A stretch of DNA of 64,000 nt from Pseudoalteromonas luteoviolacea H33-S (GCF_001625695.1 NZ_AUXY01000061.1:24518-88517), one strand, 5' to 3'. Numbered from the stretch's first letter, positions 37,475 through 47,485 are shown. Numbers and translations are program-made. The notes: a model not told the origin generated them from the sequence alone.

Positions 37475-38974
37475 ATGAATTTATTCGGCAATCAACTGGT
37501 TAAGCTATTTGGTATTAGTTTAACGTCCCTTGCCATTGCCTATTCTGGTATATCCTGCGCGCAGCAAGAGGTTGCACTCGAAGCGTGTTATGTGGAAGGT
37601 TTTGAAGATCGCCTGATGTGTGGCTCGGTTAGCCAGCCCCTTTCAAAAAAGTCATCGGCCAATAATGTTGATATTCACTTTGCGGTGATCCCCGCAATTA
37701 AAAACATGCATCCTAAAGAAGCTGTATTGGCTTTTGCTGGTGGACCGGGCCAATCAGCGATAGAGGTCGCGGCTATTTTTGCGCGTAACTTGAAATATGC
37801 CAGAGAGAGCCGAGATATTATCCTTGTCGATCAGCGGGGCACAGGCAAATCTCAGTTATTGCAATGTGATAGTGGCACGGTTGAAGAGCAATTTAAGTTT
37901 AATGATCAAGCTTTGTCATTTGTGGCTTTTACAAAAGAGGAAACAAACACCTGTAAAGAACAGCTTGGAATAGATCTCTCTTATTTTACTACAGTGGCTG
38001 CTGCCAGTGATTTCGAAGCCGTTAGGCTTGCACTTGGTTATGAAAAACTCCACTTGTACGGCGCATCTTACGGCACTCGTATCGCGCAAGAATATTTGCG
38101 TCAATATCCAGACTCTGTGGCAAGCGCAACTTTAGATGGGGTTGTTCCTATGCAACAGAGTTTAGTGGCAATTGGGGATGCGATTGATAATGCACTAAAT
38201 GAAGTGTTTCTTGATTGCATGGCAGAAAAATCATGTTTATCGCAATATCCTTCTTTGGCCGATGATTACCAGAAATTATTGGAGCAATTGAGGGAAACAC
38301 CAATTACGGTCAACATCAGACATCCTCGTACTTTTAAAGAAATTCCACTGGTGCTTACTGAGAGTAAATTGCGTGGTGCAGTGAGGATGGCTCTGTATGG
38401 TCACACGACACGTTCATTGATCCCTTTGGTAATAGATTCAGCTGTGAAAGGTAATTATAGCCCGTTAGTCGGTTTGTTAGGTAATGAACAAACTCTTGGT
38501 AGTATCGCCATGGGGATGCATAGTGCTATTACGTGTGGAGAAGACTGGCCGAATTTAACTGAGGCTGATAGAAAACAGTTTGGTCAATCATATTTTGGCA
38601 AGATGATGATTGAGTCTTTAGATACAGTCTGTCCAATATGGGATGTTGAACCTGTTGAGCACGATTTCTATAAGCCAGTTAAAACAGATATTCCAATTTT
38701 ACTTTTATCTGGTGGCCTTGACCCAGCTACGCCACCAAGCTGGGCGGATCTTGCAATGGTTAGTTTTAGCAATGCAAAACATTTAGTTTCACCATCAGCG
38801 ACTCACGGCGTCGCAGCACAGACATGTGCGAACAAAATCATTGGTCAGTTTATTGATTCTTTGACGTTTGCTGACTTAGACACAGATTGTCTCGATAAAG
38901 ACAATCGTAAGCAGTATTTTATGAACATAAATGGACCTGTGGCCCATCAGGAAACAGAGCAACAAAATGATTGA
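37475..38974 (+). CDS. Secreted alpha/beta hydrolase with TAP-like C-terminal domain
   Basis: A 499-residue predicted serine hydrolase. The N-terminus is a signal peptide ending near ISCAQQ. An FAGGPGQSA oxyanion motif (about residues 88-96) and LVDQRGTGKS follow, with nucleophile Ser198 in YGASYGT, then GGLDPATPP (acid region) and ATHGV (histidine). The C-terminal part matches TAP-like domains found in tripeptidyl aminopeptidases of the proline iminopeptidase group. It probably cleaves peptides in the periplasm or outside. Its end overlaps natA by 8 bases, so it is co-translated with the ABC transporter. Confidence 0.85.
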   Translation: MNLFGNQLVKLFGISLTSLAIAYSGISCAQQEVALEACYVEGFEDRLMCGSVSQPLSKKSSANNVDIHFAVIPAIKNMHPKEAVLAFAGGPGQSAIEVAAIFARNLKYARESRDIILVDQRGTGKSQLLQCDSGTVEEQFKFNDQALSFVAFTKEETNTCKEQLGIDLSYFTTVAAASDFEAVRLALGYEKLHLYGASYGTRIAQEYLRQYPDSVASATLDGVVPMQQSLVAIGDAIDNALNEVFLDCMAEKSCLSQYPSLADDYQKLLEQLRETPITVNIRHPRTFKEIPLVLTESKLRGAVRMALYGHTTRSLIPLVIDSAVKGNYSPLVGLLGNEQTLGSIAMGMHSAITCGEDWPNLTEADRKQFGQSYFGKMMIESLDTVCPIWDVEPVEHDFYKPVKTDIPILLLSGGLDPATPPSWADLAMVSFSNAKHLVSPSATHGVAAQTCANKIIGQFIDSLTFADLDTDCLDKDNRKQYFMNINGPVAHQETEQQND

Positions 38975-39701
38975 AGTAATCGAGTTAGAGAAAAAAATAG
39001 GCTCAGTACAGGCACTGGATAAGCTCAGTTTTAAAGCTGAAGATGGAAAAATCACAGGTTTATTAGGCCCAAATGGTGCGGGAAAAACGACTTGTTTGCG
39101 CACGATTTTTGGTTTGCTTCAAGCAGATAGCGGCTTTGCTAAAATAGATGATATTGATGTTGTAAAAGACTCAATGCGCGCCAAACAACAACTTGGGTTG
39201 TTTCCGGATCCATGCGGCCTATATGAGCGCTTAACGCCCAGAGAGTATGTGCAATTTTTTGCAGAGCTCAGTGGAATGGATAATAAATCGGCACAAGTGG
39301 CAACACAAAGCGTGCTTGAACAGTTACAAATGACCGACATCGCTGACAGAAAGTGTAAAGGCTTTTCTCAAGGTCAGAGAATGAAAACGGCATTAGCACA
39401 AGCCATTGTGCATCAGCCTACAAATATTATTCTTGATGAACCGACGCGAGGACTTGATGTGATGAGTACGCGCATTTTGCGTGACCTTTTGCTGATGCTC
39501 AAAGAGCAAGGACATTGCGTGTTATTTTCTAGTCATGTTATGCAGGAAGTTGCAGCGCTTTGCGATCATGTTGTTGTAATGACAAATGGTAAAGTCGTTG
39601 CAGAAGGGTCTCCTCAAGCACTATGTGAACAAACACAAAAAGAGACTTTAGAAGAAGCGTTCATTACATTAATTGGTTCAGATGAGGGACTTGCTGCATG
39701 A
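38967..39701 (+). CDS. natA: NatA-like ABC transporter ATPase
   Basis: A 244-residue ABC ATPase starting at the ATG at 38967 (MIEVIELEKKIGSVQAL); in-frame starts further upstream lie within the hydrolase gene. Walker A is GPNGAGKTT near residues 37-45, the signature FSQGQRMKTALAQA and Walker B NIILDEPTRGLD. It has the short NatA-type form and partners with natB, whose start overlaps its stop (ATGA, 4 bases). NatAB systems export sodium or act on peptides or drugs; here the substrate is open. Confidence 0.87.
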   Translation: MIEVIELEKKIGSVQALDKLSFKAEDGKITGLLGPNGAGKTTCLRTIFGLLQADSGFAKIDDIDVVKDSMRAKQQLGLFPDPCGLYERLTPREYVQFFAELSGMDNKSAQVATQSVLEQLQMTDIADRKCKGFSQGQRMKTALAQAIVHQPTNIILDEPTRGLDVMSTRILRDLLLMLKEQGHCVLFSSHVMQEVAALCDHVVVMTNGKVVAEGSPQALCEQTQKETLEEAFITLIGSDEGLAA

Positions 39702-40834
39702 TGAGACTGGTCCAAGTTTTATATAAAAAAGAGATGCTAGACGCGAGTCGTGACAAACGTTCCGTCATGGCTGGTTTATATTATGCGATTGGTGCGCCTA
39801 TCGTCATGTGTGTGCTGTTTACTATTTTACTCAAACAACTTAGCTCTCCTGACGCACTTGAAATTACCATTGAGAACCCACAAGCGGCACCGAACCTTGT
39901 ACGCTTTTTAGAAGGGCATGACATTAGTCATAGCGAAAAGTCGAGTGTGAAGGCCATTCGCTTGATCATTGATACTGATTATGCACAAGATATGTCTCAA
40001 GGGCGAAGCGCGCTTGTTACGATTGTGGCAGATAAGTCTGACAATAAGTTGATTAAGTCTGTACGCCGTTTAGAAATGTCCCTTGCTCGATACAATTCAG
40101 AAGTAGCGGGGTTAAGACTTATCAGCCGTGGTATTGATCCGAGCATCATGCGTGCTGTGAATGTACAGACGCAGGATCAAGCAACACCTGACTCTAAAGG
40201 TGGGATGTTCCTTGGGATTGCGACCTTGTCCATCATTATTGCACTGTTTTACTCAGCGATGAATTTAGCCATTGATACCAGTGCAGGAGAAAGAGAAAGA
40301 AACTCTCTGGCGCTACTTTTGAGCCACCCAATCAGCAGTACACAACTCGTCCTTGCCAAGGTCGCAGCCATCGCCAGTTATTCAATGGTTGGCTTAATTT
40401 TAGTACTGGTTGTTTCAAAATTTGCATATGGCATGGTGCCTTGGGAGCAACTTGGCTTTAGTATTAATTTGGATTTGATGTTCATTTTATTTTGTACGCT
40501 GATAGGGCTCCCAATTGCTTTGATGTCAGCAAGCTTATTGGTCTTCGTCTCTTTTATGGCTAAGTCTTTCAAAGAAGCACAATCTTATGTCGCTTTTGTT
40601 TTATTTGTACCAATTGGTCTGAGTATGATGACGACTTATGATATTGCGACTGAATACGTGCAATGGGCACCGATCGCGGCTCAGCAATATGCAATGATTG
40701 AAGTGATAAAAGGGAATGAATTACCTTTAATGCAAGTACTTTTATCGTCTGCAAGTACACTTGTCTTGTTTGCCATTTTTACCATGCTGAGCAGCAGAAT
40801 GTTGAAAAGTGAGAAAGTAGTATTTGGGCTTTAA
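39698..40834 (+). CDS. natB: NatB-like ABC-2 permease
   Basis: A 378-residue ABC-2 membrane protein with one N-terminal span (AIGAPIVMCVLFTILL), a large extracytoplasmic domain (about residues 45-165), then five or so spans (from IATLSIIIALFYSAMNLA onward) and a conserved GERERNSLALLL cytoplasmic loop near residue 200. This is the NatB (ABC-2) architecture. Its ATG overlaps natA by 4 bases. A hairpin lies 13 bases after its stop. Confidence 0.87.
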   Translation: MMRLVQVLYKKEMLDASRDKRSVMAGLYYAIGAPIVMCVLFTILLKQLSSPDALEITIENPQAAPNLVRFLEGHDISHSEKSSVKAIRLIIDTDYAQDMSQGRSALVTIVADKSDNKLIKSVRRLEMSLARYNSEVAGLRLISRGIDPSIMRAVNVQTQDQATPDSKGGMFLGIATLSIIIALFYSAMNLAIDTSAGERERNSLALLLSHPISSTQLVLAKVAAIASYSMVGLILVLVVSKFAYGMVPWEQLGFSINLDLMFILFCTLIGLPIALMSASLLVFVSFMAKSFKEAQSYVAFVLFVPIGLSMMTTYDIATEYVQWAPIAAQQYAMIEVIKGNELPLMQVLLSSASTLVLFAIFTMLSSRMLKSEKVVFGL

Positions 40835-40846
40835 TGCCATGGGCTT

Positions 40847-40874
40847 TGGCTGAGTTTAATCCTGAACTCAGCCA
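40847..40874. terminator. Hairpin terminator between natB and the GGDEF gene
   Basis: TGGCTGAGTT and AACTCAGCCA form a perfect 10-base-pair stem with an 8-base loop between two convergent genes. The flanks are pyrimidine-rich on the plus strand. Confidence 0.75.
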
Positions 40875-40897
40875 TACTTCTTTCCAAAAGATTTTGA

Positions 40898-42811
40898 TTA
40901 AACTGCACAAACAACGCGGTTTCTGCCGGACTTTTTCGCTTGATAAAGTGCAACATCTAACTTGCTGTAGATTTTATCAAGGCTATCAGGTGATGTGGTG
41001 TAGTAATAGGTCGAAAAACTGGCAGTGATATTAATCGTTTCTCCAGACTCTGAAATAATTGCAGATTCACTCAACTTAATTCTAAATTGCTCTACAACAT
41101 CGTCTTTGTTTGAACTTGCCAAGTTTGGTAAGAACAACATGAACTCTTCGCCGCCAAAGCGGGATAAAAGTGCATTTTTACCAAAAAACTGCTTTGCAAG
41201 TGCCGCTGTGTGTTTTAAAGCGATATCACCTGTTGGGTGGCCATGTACATCATTGACTTGTTTGAAATGATCTAAGTCGAACAAGACTAGGCAATGTTGT
41301 TTGCCAATTGCAGGAATAGCTGAGCGAGAAACCACAGTTAGAAAAGTACTGCGTGTAAGCGCACCTGTTAAGTTATCGTGTTGCGCCCTGTATTTATGTT
41401 TGGAGTAGCCACGTAGGCTTATGAATAACAGCAAAAGTGAGAAAAGAATAATAATAGCCTGAAATTGTTGCCTTTCTTCTAAAGCAGAGATATGAGCAAG
41501 TTGCTGATTATTATGTTTTTCTAGTCGTATGTTTTCCAATTGTTGGGCGGTCACTTCTAGCTCTGATTCAAGCTCAATCATGGCTTGCATCGTTTTCTGT
41601 GAATTGAACTGCTCTTTTTGTGCTACTAGCTGACTCTGCAGCAGGTAGGCTTGTTGGTAATTTGATTCACGCGCATACAGATCGGAAAGTAGCTCCAAGC
41701 TGTGTATTAAATGCGTTTTGTCGCTGACATTGCTCGATAAATCATGAGCAATTTGAGCTTGCTCAATCGCTTTATCATACTGACCAAGCGCACGCATATT
41801 TTCGGCAGCTTGCAGTCTAATATCGGTAATTAAATTGATATTATTGGTTAAACTAATTTTAGACAGCGCACGGTCAAGGGCGCTGGTTGCAAGGTCTATG
41901 TTTTTGAGATTGGCATAAACTTTTGCCTTTTGTACTAAGGAGTATGCTTGGCGGTATGGATTGTCGAATTTTACATAATACTCATGCGCTTGATTCAGCC
42001 ACTTTAATGCGGCGTCAAAGTCCTTCGCCTTGTTGGCAACAATACCAAGATTGAGCATGGTTAATGCGACTTTGAATTCATTGTTTTGTACTTTTCTCAA
42101 GTGCAAAGATTTTTTGAGATATTTAGTGGCATCGGTGTAATTGCCAATCTCCAAATAGGTGAGGGCCAAATTATTGTAATAGGGTGCTCTGTTGCCTTCA
42201 TATTTAGAGTTAGCAATTGCCTGCTTATACATTTCAATAGCTTGGGCATGATCCCCTAAAAAATTTGCATTTAACGCTTTTGCATTGTGTAGTGAATTTA
42301 AACCCCAAAAAGGTTTGCTTAACGTGTTTGCATTACGTTCCACTTCTTTAATATGGCGCTCAAGTTGAATGTAATTAGCCAGTGTTATTTTGGCATTAAT
42401 ATAAAACAACTCAACAGTTGCAGTCAGTGCTGGGTCGTTAGCGGTATATGCCAGCGTAATTGCTTTTTTAAAGGCTTGCATCGTTTGCTCATATTCATTG
42501 TTATGTGCACTCAGCAAAGCAGCAACTAACTGTTGTAAAATAAGGTCATAGTCATTTTTTTCATAGCTGATAAGTGTATTCAACGAGGCTTGCTTTTTGA
42601 GCGCCAGGGCGGTCCTCGCAAGTGTCGCACCTATGTATACACGTTTTGCACTGGGCTCAGTGGCTTTGACTTGCTGAGCTAAAAATTCGAACGCAGTATT
42701 TGTATCTTGGGCACGAAGGGCGTCATAGGTTTGTTGCCATGTGCTGTGTGTACTACTGAATACGGGGAAGTTAACTACTAAAGTAAGTGCGAGAACAACA
42801 AATAAGCGCAA
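40898..42811 (-). CDS. TPR-sensor diguanylate cyclase (GGDEF)
   Basis: About 637 residues if started at the TTG at 42811, which has AAAGG 8 bases upstream and gives a clean signal sequence (MRLFVVLALTLVVNFPVFSS). No ATG is available; a TTG at 42877 would add 22 residues. The periplasmic-side part holds TPR-like helices (YYNNLALTYLEIGNYTDATK and neighbours), then a coiled coil, one membrane span (IIILFSLLLLFISL) and a C-terminal GGDEF domain with an intact FGGEEF motif. The four residues where the RxxD inhibitory site should sit read GKNA, so it lacks that site. It should make cyclic di-GMP. Confidence 0.88.
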   Translation of the reverse strand: MRLFVVLALTLVVNFPVFSSTHSTWQQTYDALRAQDTNTAFEFLAQQVKATEPSAKRVYIGATLARTALALKKQASLNTLISYEKNDYDLILQQLVAALLSAHNNEYEQTMQAFKKAITLAYTANDPALTATVELFYINAKITLANYIQLERHIKEVERNANTLSKPFWGLNSLHNAKALNANFLGDHAQAIEMYKQAIANSKYEGNRAPYYNNLALTYLEIGNYTDATKYLKKSLHLRKVQNNEFKVALTMLNLGIVANKAKDFDAALKWLNQAHEYYVKFDNPYRQAYSLVQKAKVYANLKNIDLATSALDRALSKISLTNNINLITDIRLQAAENMRALGQYDKAIEQAQIAHDLSSNVSDKTHLIHSLELLSDLYARESNYQQAYLLQSQLVAQKEQFNSQKTMQAMIELESELEVTAQQLENIRLEKHNNQQLAHISALEERQQFQAIIILFSLLLLFISLRGYSKHKYRAQHDNLTGALTRSTFLTVVSRSAIPAIGKQHCLVLFDLDHFKQVNDVHGHPTGDIALKHTAALAKQFFGKNALLSRFGGEEFMLFLPNLASSNKDDVVEQFRIKLSESAIISESGETINITASFSTYYYTTSPDSLDKIYSKLDVALYQAKKSGRNRVVCAV

Positions 42812-42915
42812 AGATTTAGCCTTTGAAAGAAAATAATTGCAAATAATAACATAATAGTCTGGTGCTTTTACAGCCAAAACCTTGTTATGATTTGTAACCG
42901 CGAAGCGCAGTGTAG

Positions 42916-42945
42916 CGGTAAACGCCAGAGAGCTGGCGTTTACCG
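42916..42945 (-). terminator. Strong hairpin after the RND operon
   Basis: CGGTAAACGCCAG and CTGGCGTTTACCG form a perfect 13-base-pair stem with the 4-base loop AGAG, just past the stop of the RND permease. There is no U tract, but the stem is strong; it may terminate or protect the mRNA. Confidence 0.65.
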
Positions 42946-42951
42946 TATAGG

Positions 42952-45900
42952 TTAAGCGAGATCTTCCTGTGTTTCAGTGTGATCCCTTTTATGATGCTCG
43001 GCTATTTCTTTTGCTAGCTCTTTCTTTGAACGCTTTTCCGTAAACTTCCTAGTTGTTAACCAGTAAAAGAATAACGGTACAAAGAATACAGCTAAGAAAG
43101 TGGCCGCCATCATGCCACCCATCACACCTGTACCAACACTGTGTCTCGCCCCAGCGCCTGCACCTGAGCTTAATACCAATGGTACTACGCCCAGAATAAA
43201 TGCAAGTGACGTCATGATGATAGGGCGGAACCTTAACCTTGCGGCTTCTAATGCGGCGGCACTGGCACTCCAGCCCTGTTGGTGTTTCATTAATGCATAT
43301 TCAACAATCAAAATGGCATTTTTACTTGCAAGGCCCAGTAGCGTGACAAGACCAATTTGGAAGTATACGTCATTGGTGAGACCTGCAACCCAAATTGATA
43401 CTAAAGCACCGAAGGTACCAAACGGCAGTGCGAGTAGGACAGAGATAGGTAATGACCAACGTTCATACAAGGCGGCGAGTATCAAAAATACCATGACAAC
43501 GGCAAGGCCCAATGCAAGCCCAGTTGTGCCAGAGCTACGTTTCTCTTGGAATGCTGACGCAGTCCATTCGAATGTCATATCAGGTGATAGAACTTCAGCG
43601 GCAATTCTCTCAATCTCTGCAATTGCTTGACCCGAGCTATATCCTGGCGCGGCGTTACCCATTAATTTTACAGCCGATAAATTGTTGTAACGGTGCAAGC
43701 TTTCTGGCCCACGCGAGAACTCAATATCGGTAAAAGCAGATATTGGCACCATATCGCCCTGGTTGTTTTTCACGTAGATACGACCAACATCCTGAGGTGA
43801 CATTCTAAACTGTGCTTCTGCAGACATAATTACCTGCCACGAACGCCCAAACTTGTTGAAGTCATTTACGTAGTAATTACCTAAATTTGCAGCAAGGGCA
43901 TTAAACGCAGAGTTGATATTGACACCCATTGCTCTGGCTTGCTCTCTGTCCATATGTACTTGGAGTTGAGGTGCATCAGGGCGCCACAGAGTTTGTAGTC
44001 CACCTAAAACAGGGCTTTGCTGAGCTGCATTCATCATCAATTGCATACCCTGTTTTAATTTTTCAGGATCTGCGCCAGTTTTGTTTTGTAGATAAAACTC
44101 AAAACCACCTGTAGAGCCTAAGCCGAAGATAGCTGGGGGGTTAAATGCCAGCACGAGTGCTTCTTTGATATGCGCGGTTTTCATAAAGAGCTCGCCAACA
44201 AGTGTTTTTGTATCGACTTCGCGCTCATCCCAGTGTTTTTGGGTAATAAATAGAGTTGCGGCATTATTTTTGTAGCCACCACCTAAAAAGTCGAAACCGG
44301 TAAATGCGACAACATTTTCATTGGCTGGGTTAGATTGTGCTGCTTCAATGACTTGTTTGGTGACCTCCGTTGTGCGCTCTAACGAAGTGCCATCTGGTAA
44401 GAATACTGCACTGATGTAAAAGCCTTGATCTTCATCTGGAACCAGTGAACCTGGCGTTTTTTCCCACATAAACAGGGTGGTGCCTACCATTGCTGACATG
44501 AGCACAAAACCTAGCGCACCACGGCGGATCATAAAGCTCACCGAGCCGACGTATTTTCCAGTTATGCGCGTGAACCAATCATTAAACCACAAGAAAAAGC
44601 GGGCGGTTTGCTTGTCTTCATGTTTTAAGATTAAAACGCACAGTGCTGGCGTCATGGTTAAAGCGACAACACCAGACAAGCTCACAGAAATTGAAATAGT
44701 GATGGCAAATTGTCTGAATAGCTCGCCTGTTAAGCCACCTAAAAAGGCAATTGGAATAAATACTGAGCAAAGTACCAATACAATCGCAACCACCGGACCA
44801 CTGACCTCTTCCATTGCTTTGTAAGCGGCTTCACGGGCACTCACTCGCTGTTCATGCATAATACGCTCGACGTTTTCAAGCACAACGATGGCGTCATCGA
44901 CGACGATACCAATCGAAAGCACCATGCCAAATAAGGTGAGTGTATTGATTGAATAGCCGAGCATGTAAAGTCCAGCAAATGTACCTAGTAAGGATACGGG
45001 TACTGCAAGGGTTGGGATTAAGGTTGCGCGCCAGTTTTGTAAAAACAGGTATACAACTAAGAACACCAACACCATGGCTTCTACTAAAGTGATCAACACT
45101 TCACGAATGGATACTTCCACAAAGCGCGTTGTGTCATAAGAGTTGATATGAGCAAGACCTTGTGGAAACTGCGACTTGAGTTTTTCTATCTCGTTTTCAA
45201 CTTCTTTGGCAACGTCTAGCGCATTGGCACCTGGTTGCAAGAATATGCCCAGTAGAACAGCATCTTTACCATTGATCGTACCGTTGAAGTTATAATCTTT
45301 TGAACCGAGCTCAACGCGAGCGATGTCTTTAAGTCTTAAGGATGAACCATCGGCGTTTGCGCGAATAATGATGTTGTCAAACTCTTCAGGCGTTGATAGT
45401 CGCCCTTGTGCAGTGACACTGTATACTAACTCTTGAGGACTTGCAGATGTGGGGGTTGCGCCAATGCTGCCTGCGGCATATTGTGAGTTTTGCTCACGAA
45501 TCGCACTTGTGACTTCCTCTACCGTGACCTTTAACTGGCTCATAAGATCAGGTCTAAGCCAAATTCGCATGGCATAATCACGGGCACCAAATATTTGAAC
45601 ATTAGTCGTACCAGGGATACGTTTAATGTTATCCAAGATATTCATGGTGACATAGTTTGACGTCCATAAGCTTGAACGGCTGTTGTCAGGAGAGTAGAAG
45701 GCGTGAACCTGCAAGAAGCTGGACGAGCCTTTGGCTACAACGACACCTTGACGCCTTGTTTCTTCAGGTAATCGAGCCTCTACTTGCTTTACTCTGTTAT
45801 TGACATCAACAGCTGCTTGGTCAACGTCAGTGCCAATTTCAAATGTCACTGTGATGGTGGTTGCACCGGCACTGCTGCTGATTGACTCCATATACATCAT

Positions 45901-46125
45901 GCCTTCAACACCTGTGATGGCATTTTCTATGGGGGCCGCAACAGTTTGCTCTAGCACATCCGCAGATGCACCAGGATATACCGCCGTAACTTGAACTTGA
46001 GGCGGTGAGATTTCAGGATATTGTGCAACAGGCAAAGTACGCATTGCTGCGAGGCCCGCCAGTACTATCACAATTGAGATCACAAAGGCAAAAATCGGCC
46101 GATCGATAAAATATTTAGAGAACAT
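42952..46125 (-). CDS. RND efflux pump inner-membrane transporter (HAE-1 family)
   Basis: A 1,057-residue tripartite-pump protein of the AcrB/MexB type. It begins MFSKYFIDRPIFAFVISIVI, has two large periplasmic loops, and the proton-relay pair in GIVVDDAIVVLENVERIM (transmembrane helix 4) and the lysine in LLGLASKNAILIVEYA (helix 10). The GGYKNNAATLFITQKHWDER segment is typical of the HAE-1 group. It expels drugs, dyes or similar compounds. The ATG is 5 bases after the adaptor gene. No outer-membrane channel gene is encoded here. Confidence 0.95.
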   Translation of the reverse strand: MFSKYFIDRPIFAFVISIVIVLAGLAAMRTLPVAQYPEISPPQVQVTAVYPGASADVLEQTVAAPIENAITGVEGMMYMESISSSAGATTITVTFEIGTDVDQAAVDVNNRVKQVEARLPEETRRQGVVVAKGSSSFLQVHAFYSPDNSRSSLWTSNYVTMNILDNIKRIPGTTNVQIFGARDYAMRIWLRPDLMSQLKVTVEEVTSAIREQNSQYAAGSIGATPTSASPQELVYSVTAQGRLSTPEEFDNIIIRANADGSSLRLKDIARVELGSKDYNFNGTINGKDAVLLGIFLQPGANALDVAKEVENEIEKLKSQFPQGLAHINSYDTTRFVEVSIREVLITLVEAMVLVFLVVYLFLQNWRATLIPTLAVPVSLLGTFAGLYMLGYSINTLTLFGMVLSIGIVVDDAIVVLENVERIMHEQRVSAREAAYKAMEEVSGPVVAIVLVLCSVFIPIAFLGGLTGELFRQFAITISISVSLSGVVALTMTPALCVLILKHEDKQTARFFLWFNDWFTRITGKYVGSVSFMIRRGALGFVLMSAMVGTTLFMWEKTPGSLVPDEDQGFYISAVFLPDGTSLERTTEVTKQVIEAAQSNPANENVVAFTGFDFLGGGYKNNAATLFITQKHWDEREVDTKTLVGELFMKTAHIKEALVLAFNPPAIFGLGSTGGFEFYLQNKTGADPEKLKQGMQLMMNAAQQSPVLGGLQTLWRPDAPQLQVHMDREQARAMGVNINSAFNALAANLGNYYVNDFNKFGRSWQVIMSAEAQFRMSPQDVGRIYVKNNQGDMVPISAFTDIEFSRGPESLHRYNNLSAVKLMGNAAPGYSSGQAIAEIERIAAEVLSPDMTFEWTASAFQEKRSSGTTGLALGLAVVMVFLILAALYERWSLPISVLLALPFGTFGALVSIWVAGLTNDVYFQIGLVTLLGLASKNAILIVEYALMKHQQGWSASAAALEAARLRFRPIIMTSLAFILGVVPLVLSSGAGAGARHSVGTGVMGGMMAATFLAVFFVPLFFYWLTTRKFTEKRSKKELAKEIAEHHKRDHTETQEDLA

Positions 46126-46130
46126 AGGGC

Positions 46131-47306
46131 TTATTCTCCTTTAGCCGCTACGTTAACTGGCATGCCGGGGAAGAATATACGGGCCATTCCTTCAACAATA
46201 ACTGGTTGATTTGGTTGCAGTCCCGAGCGAATAACCCACATATTTTGACCATCTAGTTGCACCCACTCGCCAACCTCAACTGGTGCAGGTAGAGCCACTT
46301 TCATCCCTTGCTCATTATCTGCTGCGATATAGACGAATTTACCCGTTCCATTATCCAAAACAGCACGTTGCGGCACCACGATTGCTTGGTTTCTAACTGC
46401 ACCACTCAGTTGCACACGCACAAATTGCCCAGGTCTTAATTCACCTTTTGGGTTGGCAATACGAGCTTGCAGTTCTGAAGTGCCGGTAAACCGGTTGACT
46501 CTGACATCTGAGAAGTTAACTTTACCTTGCTCAGAGTAAGTGGAGCCATCTTGCAAAATGATGGTGGCGTCAAACTCGTTATTCTTTGGCAGGGTTAACG
46601 TACCAAGTTCAACATCTTTTCGCATTGCTAGCTGCTCTCGCTCTGAGAAACCAAAGCGTGCTCTCATAACACTGGTGTCTGTCAGTTCTGTAAGAAGTAT
46701 GGTTGGACCAGAGATGTAACTACCTTGAGATTCTTTTTCACGACCAATAATACCTGACACTGGCGCTTTTACTTGTGCGTATTCAAGGTCAAGTTTGGCT
46801 TCGTTTAAAGCGACTTTTGCAGACTCTAAATTAGCAAGTGAAATATCGTAAGCTGAAACGGCATTATCGAAATCGCGCTTAGAGACTGAACGCTCATCTT
46901 TAAGCTTTTCTAATCTATCTCTTTCACGTTTCGCTTGTGCCACATTTGCTTCAGCGGCATGGAGATCAGCTTGTGCTTTTTCAAGTTCGAGCTCGAATGG
47001 TTTTAATTCGATGGTGAACAGGGAATGTCCAGCTTTTACGTATTGTCCTTCATCAAAGTTTCTGGATTCAATCAGCCCTGATACTCGAGCACGTATTTCA
47101 ACTTCTTTGTCGCCAAGAAGTGTCGCTGGTAATTCAATTTTAAACGGTACGCTTTGTGTTGAAACATGAGTCACACTGACTTGAGCAGGTTGCATACCAA
47201 ATCCTGCTTGTTGCTGTGGAGCTTCTGAGCAAGCACTTAACATGCCTGCTGTGAAAAGAGCTAAAGAAAGGTGTTTAACTTTGCTTTTGAATGATGCTGG
47301 ATACAT
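46131..47306 (-). CDS. RND efflux periplasmic adaptor lipoprotein
   Basis: About 391 residues, a membrane-fusion protein of the AcrA/MexA type. The signal peptide ends in a LSAC lipobox (about residue 25). A lipoyl/barrel-sandwich half (VSGLIESRNFDEGQYVKAGHSLF) and a long coiled-coil hairpin (ADLHAAEANVAQAKRERDRL) are followed by the second lipoyl half (APVSGIIGREKESQGSYISG). I chose the ATG at 47306, since GGAG lies 5 bases upstream; a GTG at 47312 is less likely. It pairs with the transporter 5 bases downstream. Confidence 0.94.
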   Translation of the reverse strand: MYPASFKSKVKHLSLALFTAGMLSACSEAPQQQAGFGMQPAQVSVTHVSTQSVPFKIELPATLLGDKEVEIRARVSGLIESRNFDEGQYVKAGHSLFTIELKPFELELEKAQADLHAAEANVAQAKRERDRLEKLKDERSVSKRDFDNAVSAYDISLANLESAKVALNEAKLDLEYAQVKAPVSGIIGREKESQGSYISGPTILLTELTDTSVMRARFGFSEREQLAMRKDVELGTLTLPKNNEFDATIILQDGSTYSEQGKVNFSDVRVNRFTGTSELQARIANPKGELRPGQFVRVQLSGAVRNQAIVVPQRAVLDNGTGKFVYIAADNEQGMKVALPAPVEVGEWVQLDGQNMWVIRSGLQPNQPVIVEGMARIFFPGMPVNVAAKGE

Positions 47307-47456
47307 GAACACTCCAAATCCTATTAACTATCGTGCTTCCAAACTGTCGCTGGTATTGCTCATCACAGTTTAGCTTACTACCTTGTATAAATTATTCCAC
47401 ATAGGGTATTAGTGGACAGATTGTCCATTTGATACCTTCCTCACACCAAAGTAAAG

Positions 47457-47485
47457 GTTATAAACTCGACAACCATACAAGTAAA
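47457..47485 (-). promoter_or_regulatory. Predicted promoter of the RND operon
   Basis: On the minus strand TTTACT (47485-47480) and TATAAC (47462-47457) are separated by 17 bases. The -35 box lies inside operator-like site 1, so a bound regulator would block it. Confidence 0.55.

Noticed and set aside
42916..42945. Fourth TetR operator, because the hairpin arms contain GGTAAACG/CGTTTACC like the three palindromes
   Set aside because: Half-site spacing is different, the stem is perfect with a 4-base loop, and it lies at the 3' end of the operon; a terminator-type hairpin explains it better.
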